From contig NZ_JYKZ01000016.1 of NCBI RefSeq assembly GCF_001043005.1, positions 1 to 64,000 on the forward strand: DNA of 64,000 nt. The letters are read 5' to 3'. Each line of letters begins with the position of its first letter. Within the stretch, counting starts at the first letter, position 1. Of the stretch, positions 1 to 7,890 are shown piece after piece. This DNA is from Pseudomonas psychrophila. GTDB taxonomy: Bacteria > Pseudomonadota > Gammaproteobacteria > Pseudomonadales > Pseudomonadaceae. Below the pieces are notes generated by a model. It saw nothing but the letters and a program-made list of their open reading frames with translations, did no database searches and was not told the DNA's origin. A program made the position numbers and the translations under genes.

Positions 1-81
1 CGCGGAGTAACTTGTGATGCTGATAATCTTGTTGACTATCAGTCTGACTCCACAAGCACCCACACGAATTGCTTGATTCAG

Positions 82-93
82 TTGTTAAAGAGC
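82..93 (-). promoter_or_regulatory. boxA antitermination element of rrn leader
   Basis: On the minus strand this reads GCTCTTTAACAA, matching the bacterial rrn boxA consensus. In rRNA transcription boxA RNA recruits NusB-NusE and associated factors so that RNA polymerase resists Rho termination. Its place between the promoters and the expected 16S start is the normal one. Confidence 0.85.
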
Positions 94-126
94 GGTTGGT
101 TTAGCTTTCGCTGAACCGAGGCGCGC

Positions 127-154
127 ACTCTACAGCAGCCTCTGTTGCTGTCAA
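127..154 (-). promoter_or_regulatory. rrn promoter, proximal (third of three)
   Basis: On the minus strand a perfect -35 box TTGACA (149-154) is followed after 16 bases by TAGAGT (127-132). A GC-rich discriminator (GCGCGCC) follows the -10, as is usual for stringently controlled rRNA promoters. It lies closest to the 16S gene. Confidence 0.7.
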
Positions 155-235
155 GCGGTTATTTTAAGATGTTTTCAAAGTTTCCTCTGTAACATCAACC
201 ACTTGCGCTTTCGATCTCTCGTTAGCGGGAGGAGA

Positions 236-263
236 ATTCTACAGCGTTACACGCTGCTGTCAA
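236..263 (-). promoter_or_regulatory. rrn promoter, middle
   Basis: Minus-strand TTGACA (258-263), a 16-base spacer and TAGAAT (236-241). The boxes and the spacer start GCAGC/GCAAC resemble those of the proximal promoter at 127-154, suggesting duplicated promoter units. Confidence 0.7.
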
Positions 264-369
264 CACCTCATTTCCTGCTTCGATGACTTGAAGCTGACAC
301 TGCCGAAAACCAATCCAACTCATTGAAACTCAAGGAGTTTTCCGTTTCGACTGCGCCGGAAGTGGGCGA

Positions 370-397
370 ATTATAGGCCGTTACAGATCTGAGTCAA
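370..397 (-). promoter_or_regulatory. rrn promoter, distal, overlapping msrQ stop
   Basis: Minus-strand TTGACT (392-397), a 16-base spacer and a consensus TATAAT (370-375). The -35 box contains the stop codon of msrQ (394-396), so the rrn control region starts inside the end of the preceding gene. An A/T-rich stretch upstream of the -35 could act as an UP element. Confidence 0.7.
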
Positions 398-1026
398 GGG
401 TTAATTTTGGCGCTAGCAGCTGATACTGTTTTCTTCCTATATAGACGCGGAATTCGCCTCGTAACAGCGGGTATTCTTAGCATCAACAAGCACACACCTA
501 TAAAGGCGTAAACCGACCATTCCTTGAGGTCCGCTCGAACAATCCAAAGCATATGCAGCAATCCCAACCCAACAACCCCATACACCAAGCGATGGAGCTT
601 CTTCCAGCGCGCGCCCAGCCGCCGTTGACTGTAACGATTTGAAGTTACCGCCAAGGCCAGCAAACACAAGAAGCCCAGAGCGCCGACAATAATGTAGGGC
701 CGCTTGCGCAACTCCACACCCAGCTGTGACCAGTCAAACCCCAGAACGAAAGTCAAATAGGCACACAGGTGCAAAACCACATAAGCAAAACACCAGAGCC
801 CTATCTGACGACGCACTGCAATCCAGCCTGGCCACCCCGTGAGCTTCTGCATCGGCGTCATGCTCAGTGTTACCAATAGCAGAATCAGCGCACCCAACCC
901 TAACCGATCAACCAGTACCTTTCCCGGATCCGGGCCCAATGCAAAGATCCATGCCTCGTAAAGCCAATACACAGGCCACATGGCCGCTGCCGCGAAGACG
1001 CCTATGCGCCAAGCAAGAAACTTCAT
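394..1026 (-). CDS. msrQ: MsrQ, heme-binding membrane subunit of methionine sulfoxide reductase
   Basis: Inner-membrane b-type cytochrome that passes electrons from the respiratory chain or flavin to MsrP, which repairs oxidised methionine in periplasmic proteins. The 210-residue protein is mostly hydrophobic with about six membrane spans and belongs to the ferric-reductase-like family; candidate heme ligands include the His in VVLHLCAY and the His in KKLHRLVYG. I use the ATG at 1026, whose A is also the last base of the msrP stop (TGATG), so the two genes are translationally coupled. A TTG one codon earlier is less likely. Its stop overlaps an rrn promoter. Confidence 0.93.
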   Translation of the reverse strand: MKFLAWRIGVFAAAAMWPVYWLYEAWIFALGPDPGKVLVDRLGLGALILLLVTLSMTPMQKLTGWPGWIAVRRQIGLWCFAYVVLHLCAYLTFVLGFDWSQLGVELRKRPYIIVGALGFLCLLALAVTSNRYSQRRLGARWKKLHRLVYGVVGLGLLHMLWIVRADLKEWSVYAFIGVCLLMLRIPAVTRRIPRLYRKKTVSAASAKINP

Positions 1027-2039
1027 CAATAGTTCTTCCGCAAATCGAGACCAGCATATAAAGACGCCACCTCGTCCGCGTAACCGTTAAACATCTGGGT
1101 ATCGCGCACATTAGGACTGAACAGACCGCTCGGCAGACGCCGCTCACGCGCCTGCGTCCATCGCGGGTGATCGACTTGAGGATTCACATTTGCATAAAAG
1201 CCGTACTCATCCGCAGCGATGCTCTGCCAAGTGGTTTTCGGCTGTTGCTCCACCAGACTGATTCTCACAATGGACTTCACACTTTTAAAACCGTACTTCC
1301 AAGGCACTATCAAACGTAGCGGGGCTCCGTTCTGATTCGGTAATTCACGCCCATACATGCCCACCGCCAATATCGCCAGCGGATTCATCGCCTCATCCAA
1401 ACGCAACCCCTCTACATAGGGCCAATCAATCAATGCAAAACCCGAACGCTGCCCCGGCATGACCTTGGGATCCTGCAAGGTTTCAAAGCGTATGTACTTG
1501 GCTTTCGATGTCGGCTCCACCTGTTTAAGCAATGCCGAAATGGGAAAGCCCATCCATGGAATGACCATAGACCAGGCCTCTACGCAACGCAGGCGATAAA
1601 CCCGCTCTTCTAACTGATAAGGCTTCATAAAGTCTTCAAGGGCATAACGACCCGGCTTGCCCACCTCCCCATCCACGACCACTGTCCAGGGTTCGGTTTT
1701 CAAGGCGCCAGCATTCTGCGCCGGGTCACCCTTGTCGGTCCCGAACTCATAGAAGTTGTTGTAGTGAGTGGCGTCCTTGAAAGGCGTGATCGCCTCCCCG
1801 GTAACCGCGACCGCCTGCCACTTGGTCTGCGGGAGCTTATCGGTGAACCAGGCCGGTGCCCTGCCCGGCTCGACATCCGCGTAGCGCACGGCATCTTCGG
1901 CACTGGCCCAGCGCGGTAGCGCGCCCGCAGCCATTGCGGCTAGCGAACTGCCAAGTAATGCACGACGGGATAAATAGAAGGATTCAGGCGTAACGTCCGA
2001 CTCTTTACAGTCGGACGCCTTAGGCAGCTTGATAAGCAT
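1026..2039 (-). CDS. msrP: MsrP, periplasmic molybdopterin methionine sulfoxide reductase
   Basis: Catalytic subunit that reduces methionine sulfoxide in periplasmic proteins. The 337-residue protein begins with a Tat-type signal: the pair RR at residues 25-26 (SRRALLG), a hydrophobic stretch and an Ala-rich cleavage region near residue 47, so it is probably exported folded with its molybdenum cofactor. Cys152 in YRLRCVEAW is the expected Mo ligand of the sulfite-oxidase fold. A GGAG ribosome site lies five bases before the ATG. It forms an operon with msrQ. Confidence 0.95.
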   Translation of the reverse strand: MLIKLPKASDCKESDVTPESFYLSRRALLGSSLAAMAAGALPRWASAEDAVRYADVEPGRAPAWFTDKLPQTKWQAVAVTGEAITPFKDATHYNNFYEFGTDKGDPAQNAGALKTEPWTVVVDGEVGKPGRYALEDFMKPYQLEERVYRLRCVEAWSMVIPWMGFPISALLKQVEPTSKAKYIRFETLQDPKVMPGQRSGFALIDWPYVEGLRLDEAMNPLAILAVGMYGRELPNQNGAPLRLIVPWKYGFKSVKSIVRISLVEQQPKTTWQSIAADEYGFYANVNPQVDHPRWTQARERRLPSGLFSPNVRDTQMFNGYADEVASLYAGLDLRKNY

Positions 2040-2102
2040 GACAACTCCGCAGTATTGGAGGGCTGATGCACCAATAGACTACGGAGTATGAGAGAAATTA
2101 CA

Positions 2103-2960
2103 TCACTCGGCGTTTTTGTTACGGCGCAAACGCAACAAGTACTGGATGGGACCCGATGCCGCATACGCCAGGAATGCCAGCAGCAGAATGCGCGGCGGAT
2201 CGCTGAAGACAACAGCAAACACCAATACCACCGCAAGGATGGCGACAAAAGGAACGCGCCCCTTCAAGTCCAGCTCTTTGAAGCTGTTGTACTTGATATT
2301 GCTAACCATCAGCATGCCAGCAGCAGCCACCAGCAACGCAACCAGGAACGACATTTTCGAACCCTGGATCCCGTAATCACTGAATGCCCAGACAATACCC
2401 GCCACGACGCCAGCAGCAGCCGGGCTGGCCAGACCGATGAAATAGCGCTTATCCGCTTTACCCACCTGGGTGTTAAAACGCGCCAGACGTAACGCGGCAC
2501 CCGCGACGTAGATGAAAGCCACCATCCATCCGACTTTGCCCATATCACCCAGTGCCCAGCCAAAAGCCAGCAATGCCGGAGCTACACCAAAAGCAACCAT
2601 GTCCGACAAGGAATCGTACTCGGCGCCAAAAGCACTTTCAGTATTGGTCATACGGGCTACGCGACCATCGAGACCATCCAGCACCATTGCGACAAAAATC
2701 GCGATAGCCGCAAACGCAAAATACTTGCTTGCTCCTGCAGCATCACCCGCGCTCATCGCGCTTTGAGCACTCATGGAGCTGATGATTGAATAAAAACCGG
2801 CGAACAGGTTCGCGGTGGTGAAAAGATTCGGCAGCAGATAGATACCACGATGCCGGACTTTGCGGCCTTCGGCGTCATGCCCTTCTTCGACATGCTCATC
2901 GATAGGCAGCAGGCTATCGGCGTCTGAAGCCGCTTTTGGCTCTTCGGGACGTTCGCTCAT
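2103..2960 (-). CDS. pssA: CDP-diacylglycerol--serine O-phosphatidyltransferase
   Basis: Makes phosphatidylserine from CDP-diacylglycerol and serine, the first committed step to phosphatidylethanolamine. The protein carries the CDP-alcohol phosphatidyltransferase motif D-x2-DG-x2-AR-x8-G-x3-D-x3-D (DGLDGRVAR, then GAEYDSLSD) followed by several membrane helices, so it is the membrane-embedded type II enzyme and not the E. coli-type PLD-like one. An ATG at 2966 and a longer ORF to 3014 exist; I choose 2960 (285 aa) because AAGG sits eight bases upstream. The N-terminal 40 residues are acidic and cytoplasmic. Confidence 0.93.
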   Translation of the reverse strand: MSERPEEPKAASDADSLLPIDEHVEEGHDAEGRKVRHRGIYLLPNLFTTANLFAGFYSIISSMSAQSAMSAGDAAGASKYFAFAAIAIFVAMVLDGLDGRVARMTNTESAFGAEYDSLSDMVAFGVAPALLAFGWALGDMGKVGWMVAFIYVAGAALRLARFNTQVGKADKRYFIGLASPAAAGVVAGIVWAFSDYGIQGSKMSFLVALLVAAAGMLMVSNIKYNSFKELDLKGRVPFVAILAVVLVFAVVFSDPPRILLLAFLAYAASGPIQYLLRLRRNKNAE

Positions 2961-3061
2961 GGACATTACCTTGCAACGATATGGAAAGTTTCGGTAGAAG
3001 CTTGGGGCCAACACACACCCGCAAACGATCCTGCTTTATACCAGAAGCGGCCGCTTAAACG

Positions 3062-3089
3062 AAAAAACGCGGCCTAGGCCGCGTTTTTT
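3062..3089 (-). terminator. Intrinsic terminator after ilvC
   Basis: A perfect palindrome, AAAAAACGCGGCC/GGCCGCGTTTTTT around TA, lies 16 bases past the ilvC stop. It has a T-run on either strand and so could work in both directions. It separates the ilv operon from pssA. Confidence 0.9.
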
Positions 3090-3104
3090 CTACAGGTTTG
3101 AAGC

Positions 3105-4121
3105 TTAGTTCTTGGCTTGGTCGACGATTTTGTTCGCGCCGATCCAAGGCATCATCGAACGCAATTGCCCGCCGATGATTTCGATACCGTGAGCGGCGTT
3201 GTTACGACGCTTAGCAGTCATCGATGGGTAGCCAGTAGCACCTTCGGTGATGAACATCTTCGCGTATTCACCATCTTGAATGCGCTTCAGAGCATTACGC
3301 ATTGCCTGACGGGACTCAGCGTTGATCACTTCCGGACCCGTTACATACTCACCGTACTCGGCGTTGTTGGAGATCGAGTAGTTCATGTTGGCGATGCCGC
3401 CTTCGTACATGAGGTCAACGATCAGCTTCAACTCGTGCAAGCACTCGAAGTAAGCCATTTCTGGCGCGTAACCAGCTTCAACCAGTGTCTCGAAACCGGC
3501 TTTAACCAGCTCGACAGTACCACCACACAGAACAGCCTGCTCGCCGAACAGGTCGGTTTCAGTTTCGTCTTTGAACGTGGTTTCGATGATGCCGGTACGA
3601 CCGCCACCAACACCCGCGGCGTAAGACAAGGCTACGTTTTTGGCGTTGCCCGAAGCGTCCTGATAGATCGCGATCAGGTCAGGAATGCCACCGCCTTTTA
3701 CGAACTCGGAGCGCACGGTGTGACCCGGTGCTTTTGGCGCGATCATGATCACGTCAAGGTCAGCACGCGGTACGACCTGGTTGTAGTGAATCGCGAAGCC
3801 GTGGGAGAAAGCCAGTGTGGCTCCCTTCTTGATGTTCGGCTCGATTTCGTCCTTGTACAGTGCCGACTGGAACTCGTCCGGGGTCAGAATCATGACCAAA
3901 TCTGCAGCGGCAACAGCGCTTGCAACGTCAGTTACTTTCAGGCCGTGAGCCTCAGCCTTGGCGACAGTGGCCGAACCTTTACGCAGACCAACAGTAACGT
4001 CAACGCCGGAGTCTTTCAGGTTGCAGGCTTGGGCGTGACCCTGGGAGCCGTAACCGATAATGGCTACTTTTTTGCCCTGGATGATCGAAAGGTCGCAGTC
4101 TTTGTCGTAATAAACTTTCAT
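3105..4121 (-). CDS. ilvC: Ketol-acid reductoisomerase (NADP+)
   Basis: Second common enzyme of isoleucine and valine synthesis: it isomerises and reduces acetolactate or acetohydroxybutyrate using NADPH and Mg2+. At 338 residues it is the short class I form. The N-terminal Rossmann segment shows GYGSQGHAQ near residue 24 followed by the basic NADPH-phosphate site (LRKGSAT). The C-terminal half is the all-helical metal/substrate domain with conserved acidic residues (DETETDLFGEQ). It is the last gene of ilvI-ilvH-ilvC, 49 bases after ilvH, and is followed by a strong terminator. Confidence 0.98.
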   Translation of the reverse strand: MKVYYDKDCDLSIIQGKKVAIIGYGSQGHAQACNLKDSGVDVTVGLRKGSATVAKAEAHGLKVTDVASAVAAADLVMILTPDEFQSALYKDEIEPNIKKGATLAFSHGFAIHYNQVVPRADLDVIMIAPKAPGHTVRSEFVKGGGIPDLIAIYQDASGNAKNVALSYAAGVGGGRTGIIETTFKDETETDLFGEQAVLCGGTVELVKAGFETLVEAGYAPEMAYFECLHELKLIVDLMYEGGIANMNYSISNNAEYGEYVTGPEVINAESRQAMRNALKRIQDGEYAKMFITEGATGYPSMTAKRRNNAAHGIEIIGGQLRSMMPWIGANKIVDQAKN

Positions 4122-4170
4122 GATTTTCCCTTATATCCAGGCCATTCAGGCCAATTAGCATTTGTTAGTT

Positions 4171-4662
4171 TTAGATGCTGAGTACTTTGTCGCCACGGGC
4201 AATCCCGGTGACGCCACTGCGAACTGTTTCCAGGATCGAGGCAGTCCCAATCGACTGGATGAAACTGTCGAGCTTCTCGCTGGTGCCTGTCAACTGCACG
4301 GTATACACACTGGCGCTGACATCCACGATCTGCCCACGAAATATATCCGTGGTACGTTTGATTTCTGCGCGCTGTGCACCTGTTGCCTTGACCTTGACCA
4401 GCATCAGTTCACGCTCGATGTGAGCACTTTCCGACAGATCAACCAGCTTGACCACTTCGATCAGCTTGTTAAGGTTTTTAGTGATCTGCTCGATCACTTC
4501 ATCATGCCCCACGGTGGTCAGCGTCAAACGCGACAAGGTCGGGTCTTCAGTTGGCGCCACAGTCAGGCTTTCGATGTTGTAGTTACGTTGCGAAAAAAGC
4601 CCAACAACGCGAGACAAGGCGCCCGGTTCGTTTTCAAGAAGCAAGGAAATAATGTGCCGCAT
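4171..4662 (-). CDS. ilvH: Acetolactate synthase small (regulatory) subunit
   Basis: Regulatory subunit that confers valine feedback inhibition and full activity on the IlvI catalytic subunit. The 163-residue protein has an N-terminal ACT domain (RHIISLLLENEPGALSRV) and the C-terminal small-subunit domain. I start at the ATG of MRHIIS at 4662, two bases after the ilvI stop, because an upstream in-frame start would lie inside ilvI and add residues foreign to the family. Some authors call this gene ilvN. Confidence 0.96.
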   Translation of the reverse strand: MRHIISLLLENEPGALSRVVGLFSQRNYNIESLTVAPTEDPTLSRLTLTTVGHDEVIEQITKNLNKLIEVVKLVDLSESAHIERELMLVKVKATGAQRAEIKRTTDIFRGQIVDVSASVYTVQLTGTSEKLDSFIQSIGTASILETVRSGVTGIARGDKVLSI

Positions 4663-4664
4663 GA

Positions 4665-6389
4665 TTAAGTACGCTCCGTCTTGCTCAGCCACATGTCGCG
4701 CATGGAGCCATCTTTGATCTGCATCGGATAAACGTGCTCACTGGTATCGACCTGAATATCCAGGAACACCAGACGATCCTTCATGGCAAAAGCTTCTTCC
4801 ATCTTGGGCTTCAGGTCTTTCAGATCAGTGATCCGAATACCTACATGCCCATAAGCCTCAGCCAGCTTGACGAAGTCAGGCAGCGATTCCATGTACGAGT
4901 GCGAGTGGCGACTGCCGTAGTTCATGTCCTGCCACTGACGCACCATACCGAGCACGCCGTTGTTGAGGCTGACAATTTTTACGGGCAGACCGTACTGCAA
5001 ACACGTCGACAATTCCTGAATGTTCATCTGAATACTGCCCTCGCCTGTTACACAGGCAACGTCAGCATCAGGGAAGCTCAGTTTTACCCCCATCGCAGCC
5101 GGGAAACCGAACCCCATCGTGCCCAGGCCGCCAGAGTTGATCCAGCGATTCGGCTTGTTGAAGCGGTAGTACTGGGCCGCAAACATTTGATGCTGACCCA
5201 CATCGGACGTTACATAAGCATCGCCCTTGGTCACTTCGCACAGCATCTCGATAACAGCCTGAGGCTTGATCTTGCTGCCGTCGCCCTTGTCATAAGGGAA
5301 CAAGCCGCGATCACCACGCCACTCGTCGATTTGCTTCCACCAGCTGGCAACCGCCTCGGCATTCGGCTTCTCGCCAATATCCTTGAGGATTGCAACCATT
5401 TCGGTCAACACGCTCTCTACCGGACCTACAATCGGAACATCTGCCTTGATGGTCTTGGAGATAGATGCCGGGTCGATATCGATGTGGATAATCTTGGCGT
5501 TAGGACAGAACTTGGACGGACCGTTGATTACACGATCATCAAAGCGCGCACCTACTGCCAGGATTACATCAGCGTTATGCATGGTCATGTTGGCAGTGAA
5601 GCTGCCGTGCATACCAAGCATGCCCACAAACTGACGGTCAGTGCCAGGGTATGCGCCCAGGCCCATCAGCGTATTGGTTACCGGTACGTTGAGCATTTTT
5701 GCAAGCTCGGTCAGCGGTGCCGAACCGCCACCCAAAATAACGCCGCCGCCTGCATAGAGCACAGGGCGCTTGGCCGCCAGAAGCATCTCTGCCGCCTTGC
5801 GAATCTGGCCAGAGTGACCACGCAAGGCCGGGCTGTAAGAACGCAACTTGGCTTTTTTCGGGAAAACGTATTCGAACTTCTCGGCCGGGTTGGTCATGTC
5901 TTTCGGGATATCGACCACAACCGGACCTGGACGGCCGGATTGAGCGAGGTAGAACGCCTTTTTCATGACCTCAGGGATTTCCGAAGCATGCTTGATCATA
6001 AAGCTGTGCTTCACGATGGGCCGGGAGATACCGATCATGTCGGTTTCCTGGAAAGCATCCGTTCCGACCATGGTGCTAGGCACCTGACCAGAAATGATCA
6101 CCATCGGAATGGAATCCATGTAGGCAGTGGCAATACCGGTAATGGCGTTGGTAGCACCTGGCCCGGAAGTGACCAGTACTACACCGGCCTTACCCGTTGC
6201 ACGAGCGTAGCCGTCAGCCATATGAGTAGCAGCTTGTTCGTGGCGAACCAGGATGTGGGTAACTTCCGGTTCCTTGAACAGTGCGTCGTAGACATGCAGC
6301 AGAGCACCACCAGGGTACCCGTAGATATATTTGACACCTTCGTCGCGCAAAAAGCGCACGAGCATCTCACCGCCAGATAAAAGCTCCAC
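4665..6389 (-). CDS. ilvI: Acetolactate synthase large (catalytic) subunit
   Basis: Thiamine-diphosphate enzyme condensing pyruvate with pyruvate or 2-oxobutyrate, the first common step of branched-chain amino-acid synthesis. The 574 residues contain the catalytic Glu51 (VRHEQAATHM), the FAD-interacting middle domain and the C-terminal TPP site (GEGSIQMN to NNG). The start is taken as the GTG at 6389, giving MELLSGGE: the ribosome site AGAGGTGA lies five bases upstream, whereas a GTG at 6398 would sit inside that site. It heads the ilvI-ilvH-ilvC operon. Confidence 0.97.
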   Translation of the reverse strand: MELLSGGEMLVRFLRDEGVKYIYGYPGGALLHVYDALFKEPEVTHILVRHEQAATHMADGYARATGKAGVVLVTSGPGATNAITGIATAYMDSIPMVIISGQVPSTMVGTDAFQETDMIGISRPIVKHSFMIKHASEIPEVMKKAFYLAQSGRPGPVVVDIPKDMTNPAEKFEYVFPKKAKLRSYSPALRGHSGQIRKAAEMLLAAKRPVLYAGGGVILGGGSAPLTELAKMLNVPVTNTLMGLGAYPGTDRQFVGMLGMHGSFTANMTMHNADVILAVGARFDDRVINGPSKFCPNAKIIHIDIDPASISKTIKADVPIVGPVESVLTEMVAILKDIGEKPNAEAVASWWKQIDEWRGDRGLFPYDKGDGSKIKPQAVIEMLCEVTKGDAYVTSDVGQHQMFAAQYYRFNKPNRWINSGGLGTMGFGFPAAMGVKLSFPDADVACVTGEGSIQMNIQELSTCLQYGLPVKIVSLNNGVLGMVRQWQDMNYGSRHSHSYMESLPDFVKLAEAYGHVGIRITDLKDLKPKMEEAFAMKDRLVFLDIQVDTSEHVYPMQIKDGSMRDMWLSKTERT

Positions 6390-6398
6390 GTTGTTCAC

Positions 6399-6798
6399 CT
6401 CTAAAACGCCAGAATACCGTCCACTAAAATGCGAACGGGTCTTAATAGGTTTACTTTTCAGCAGAGCATGAGCGACGGTGGTCGCCGACTACGTCAGCAC
6501 TGACTGAGCAAGTATTGGGAGCTCCCCAAGTGTTGCGGGGTTTTCCCACCCAGCGCGAGGTAACGCGTTGCGGGTGTTGCAGGTCGGCGCGGGTGTGCGC
6601 CTCATGATCTGCTGAGAGGGTCTGCTTCTGGCAGTCCCTCTACAGCGGGACTTCGATTCTTGTCATTAGGCCTGCCCAAGTCAAGCCATCTATGAGATTT
6701 ATTTTCATAAATTGACAGGAACGCACAAAAAAACGCGCGAATTGACAGAAACTGACAAGAAAATGAATGGCTGCCAGCAAAAACTGGCAGCCATGACC
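6399..6798 (-). other. Gene-free upstream region of the ilvIHC operon
   Basis: About 400 bases with no supported gene. Read toward ilvI there is a weak sigma-70 candidate (TTGACT at 6679-6684, 17 bases, AAGAAT at 6656-6661), which would give a leader of roughly 260 bases. Two hairpins lie within it: AGTCCC/GGGACT (6633-6652) and TTGGG/CCCAA (6515-6529). Neither has a following T-run, so neither is a classical terminator. Short ORFs here lack ribosome sites. Confidence 0.4.
6769..6792 (-). terminator. Terminator hairpin after the yqcC-like gene
   Basis: Nine-base perfect stem GGCTGCCAG/CTGGCAGCC with a six-base loop, starting seven bases past the stop codon at 6799. A T-rich stretch follows on the minus strand (ATTCATTTTCTTG). 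Confidence 0.75.
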
Positions 6799-7134
6799 TC
6801 AAGCGGAGGGGCTGATCAACTGATCAAAACCTTCAAAATGCTTGAGCAACGGCTTCCAGTTCCCGCGACGCTGAGCAAAAACCTGGTCAGCCATATGCCG
6901 AATACCGGAAACATTCGGCAGTGGCTGACCCTGTTCAACAATGACTTTCATCTTCGGCAGAAAGATCCACTGCACCCACAGCTCAAAGTCGAGCCGGTCG
7001 ACGCTGAACGGCTCCAGACTGGACAAGTCGTGCTCCGTGGGAGTCTTGTCGCTCCACAGCCCCTGCGTGCGCATTTCCTGTTCGATCAGCAACAAGAACT
7101 CGGCAACTTCAGGAGTACGGGCATCCATAACCAT
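6799..7134 (-). CDS. YqcC family protein
   Basis: A 111-residue (or 109 from the second Met) soluble protein of the YqcC/DUF446 family, recognised from the pattern WVQWIFLPKM followed by MADQVFAQR. The family is a small helical bundle whose biochemical role is not established. The gene abuts the upstream lipoprotein gene: its ATG at 7134 and that gene's stop share a base, so they are co-transcribed with mrcB farther upstream. No signal peptide or membrane segment is visible. Confidence 0.8.
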   Translation of the reverse strand: MVMDARTPEVAEFLLLIEQEMRTQGLWSDKTPTEHDLSSLEPFSVDRLDFELWVQWIFLPKMKVIVEQGQPLPNVSGIRHMADQVFAQRRGNWKPLLKHFEGFDQLISPSA

Positions 7135-7874
7135 CAGAGGCTCACCTTGGCTTTTTGACGGGCCAGAGCAGCGCCTGCTGCATCGCCTTGTTTCTCACGT
7201 GCCTGAGCGATCAAGCCCCACAAGCTGGCTTGCAGGTCCGGACGGCCATTGGCAAACGTCAGACCTCGACGGGCAAACTGCTCCGCCTGGGCGGCGTCAC
7301 CTTGAGCCATACGCACTTGCGCCAGGCGATAGAGTACCTGCGGCTCACGAGGTGCCACGCGCTGAGCACGCTCAAGACTCGACGAAGCGCCATTCAAGTC
7401 ACCGCTCGACTGCTGCTGCTGAGCGGTGGTGAGCAACGCCAGCACCGGACCATCCAGCTGCTCGTCGGCAGCCAGAGCGCCGCTGTTGTTCGATGGAATA
7501 CCGCTTGGGGTAATCGGCGCCGGAGCGCTGTAGGTATTACTCGGTGTATAGCTACCCGTGCTGATGGGCGCTGCCGCCGGGCCGGGGGTAATCGGCCCGG
7601 GCGTGAAAGGCTGGGTGCTGATCGGCGTCGACACGCTCGCAGCTCCGCCCGGGATCATCACCACAACTCCCGAATCCTCGGTAATCGTGCGGGCCTGAGC
7701 TGCACGCGGTGCGGTGGCCTGTGGATAATTTCCAGCCGTTCGCTGGGCCGAAACACGTTCGTTATTCGACACCGCCACACCAGAGTCGACCACAGGGATC
7801 GAACCCTGTGGCACGCTGGCACAACCATTGAGCAAAGCCAGGGCTGAAACAGCCGCAATCCACAACTTATTCAC
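7134..7874 (-). CDS. TPR-repeat lipoprotein next to mrcB
   Basis: A 246-residue predicted lipoprotein. The signal ends in a lipobox LLNGC with Cys18 as the lipidation site. Residues from about 20 to 135 are a Ser/Pro/Thr-rich low-complexity linker. From about 145 the protein has two to three TPR-like helices (ALLTTAQQQQSSGDL, VLYRLAQVRMAQGDAAQAE). It lies 16 bases downstream of mrcB in the same operon, so a role in the PBP1b complex is plausible. Pseudomonas is known to have a PBP1b-activating TPR lipoprotein (LpoP) encoded beside its PBP1b gene, and this gene matches that description. Confidence 0.8.
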   Translation of the reverse strand: MNKLWIAAVSALALLNGCASVPQGSIPVVDSGVAVSNNERVSAQRTAGNYPQATAPRAAQARTITEDSGVVVMIPGGAASVSTPISTQPFTPGPITPGPAAAPISTGSYTPSNTYSAPAPITPSGIPSNNSGALAADEQLDGPVLALLTTAQQQQSSGDLNGASSSLERAQRVAPREPQVLYRLAQVRMAQGDAAQAEQFARRGLTFANGRPDLQASLWGLIAQAREKQGDAAGAALARQKAKVSL

Positions 7875-7890
7875 GTAAAACCCTCTTAGC

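Larger units (their letters stand above)
1..393 (-). promoter_or_regulatory. rRNA operon promoter and 16S leader region
   Basis: This gene-free stretch, read on the minus strand, is the promoter and transcribed leader of a ribosomal RNA operon. The reverse complement of the first 80 bases resembles the sequence that precedes 16S rRNA genes in Pseudomonas as I remember it, so the 16S gene should begin shortly left of base 1. The region contains three sigma-70 promoter matches and a boxA antitermination element, listed separately. In PAO1 msrQ also neighbours a 16S gene. No part of the mature 16S is visible. Confidence 0.85.

Noticed and set aside
6602..6710. A short frame in the ilvI leader (MKINLIDGLTWAGL...) rich in Ile, Leu and Val, resembling an attenuator leader peptide.
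   Set aside because: There is no ribosome site before its ATG, and no T-run terminator follows at a suitable distance. It also overlaps the promoter candidate.
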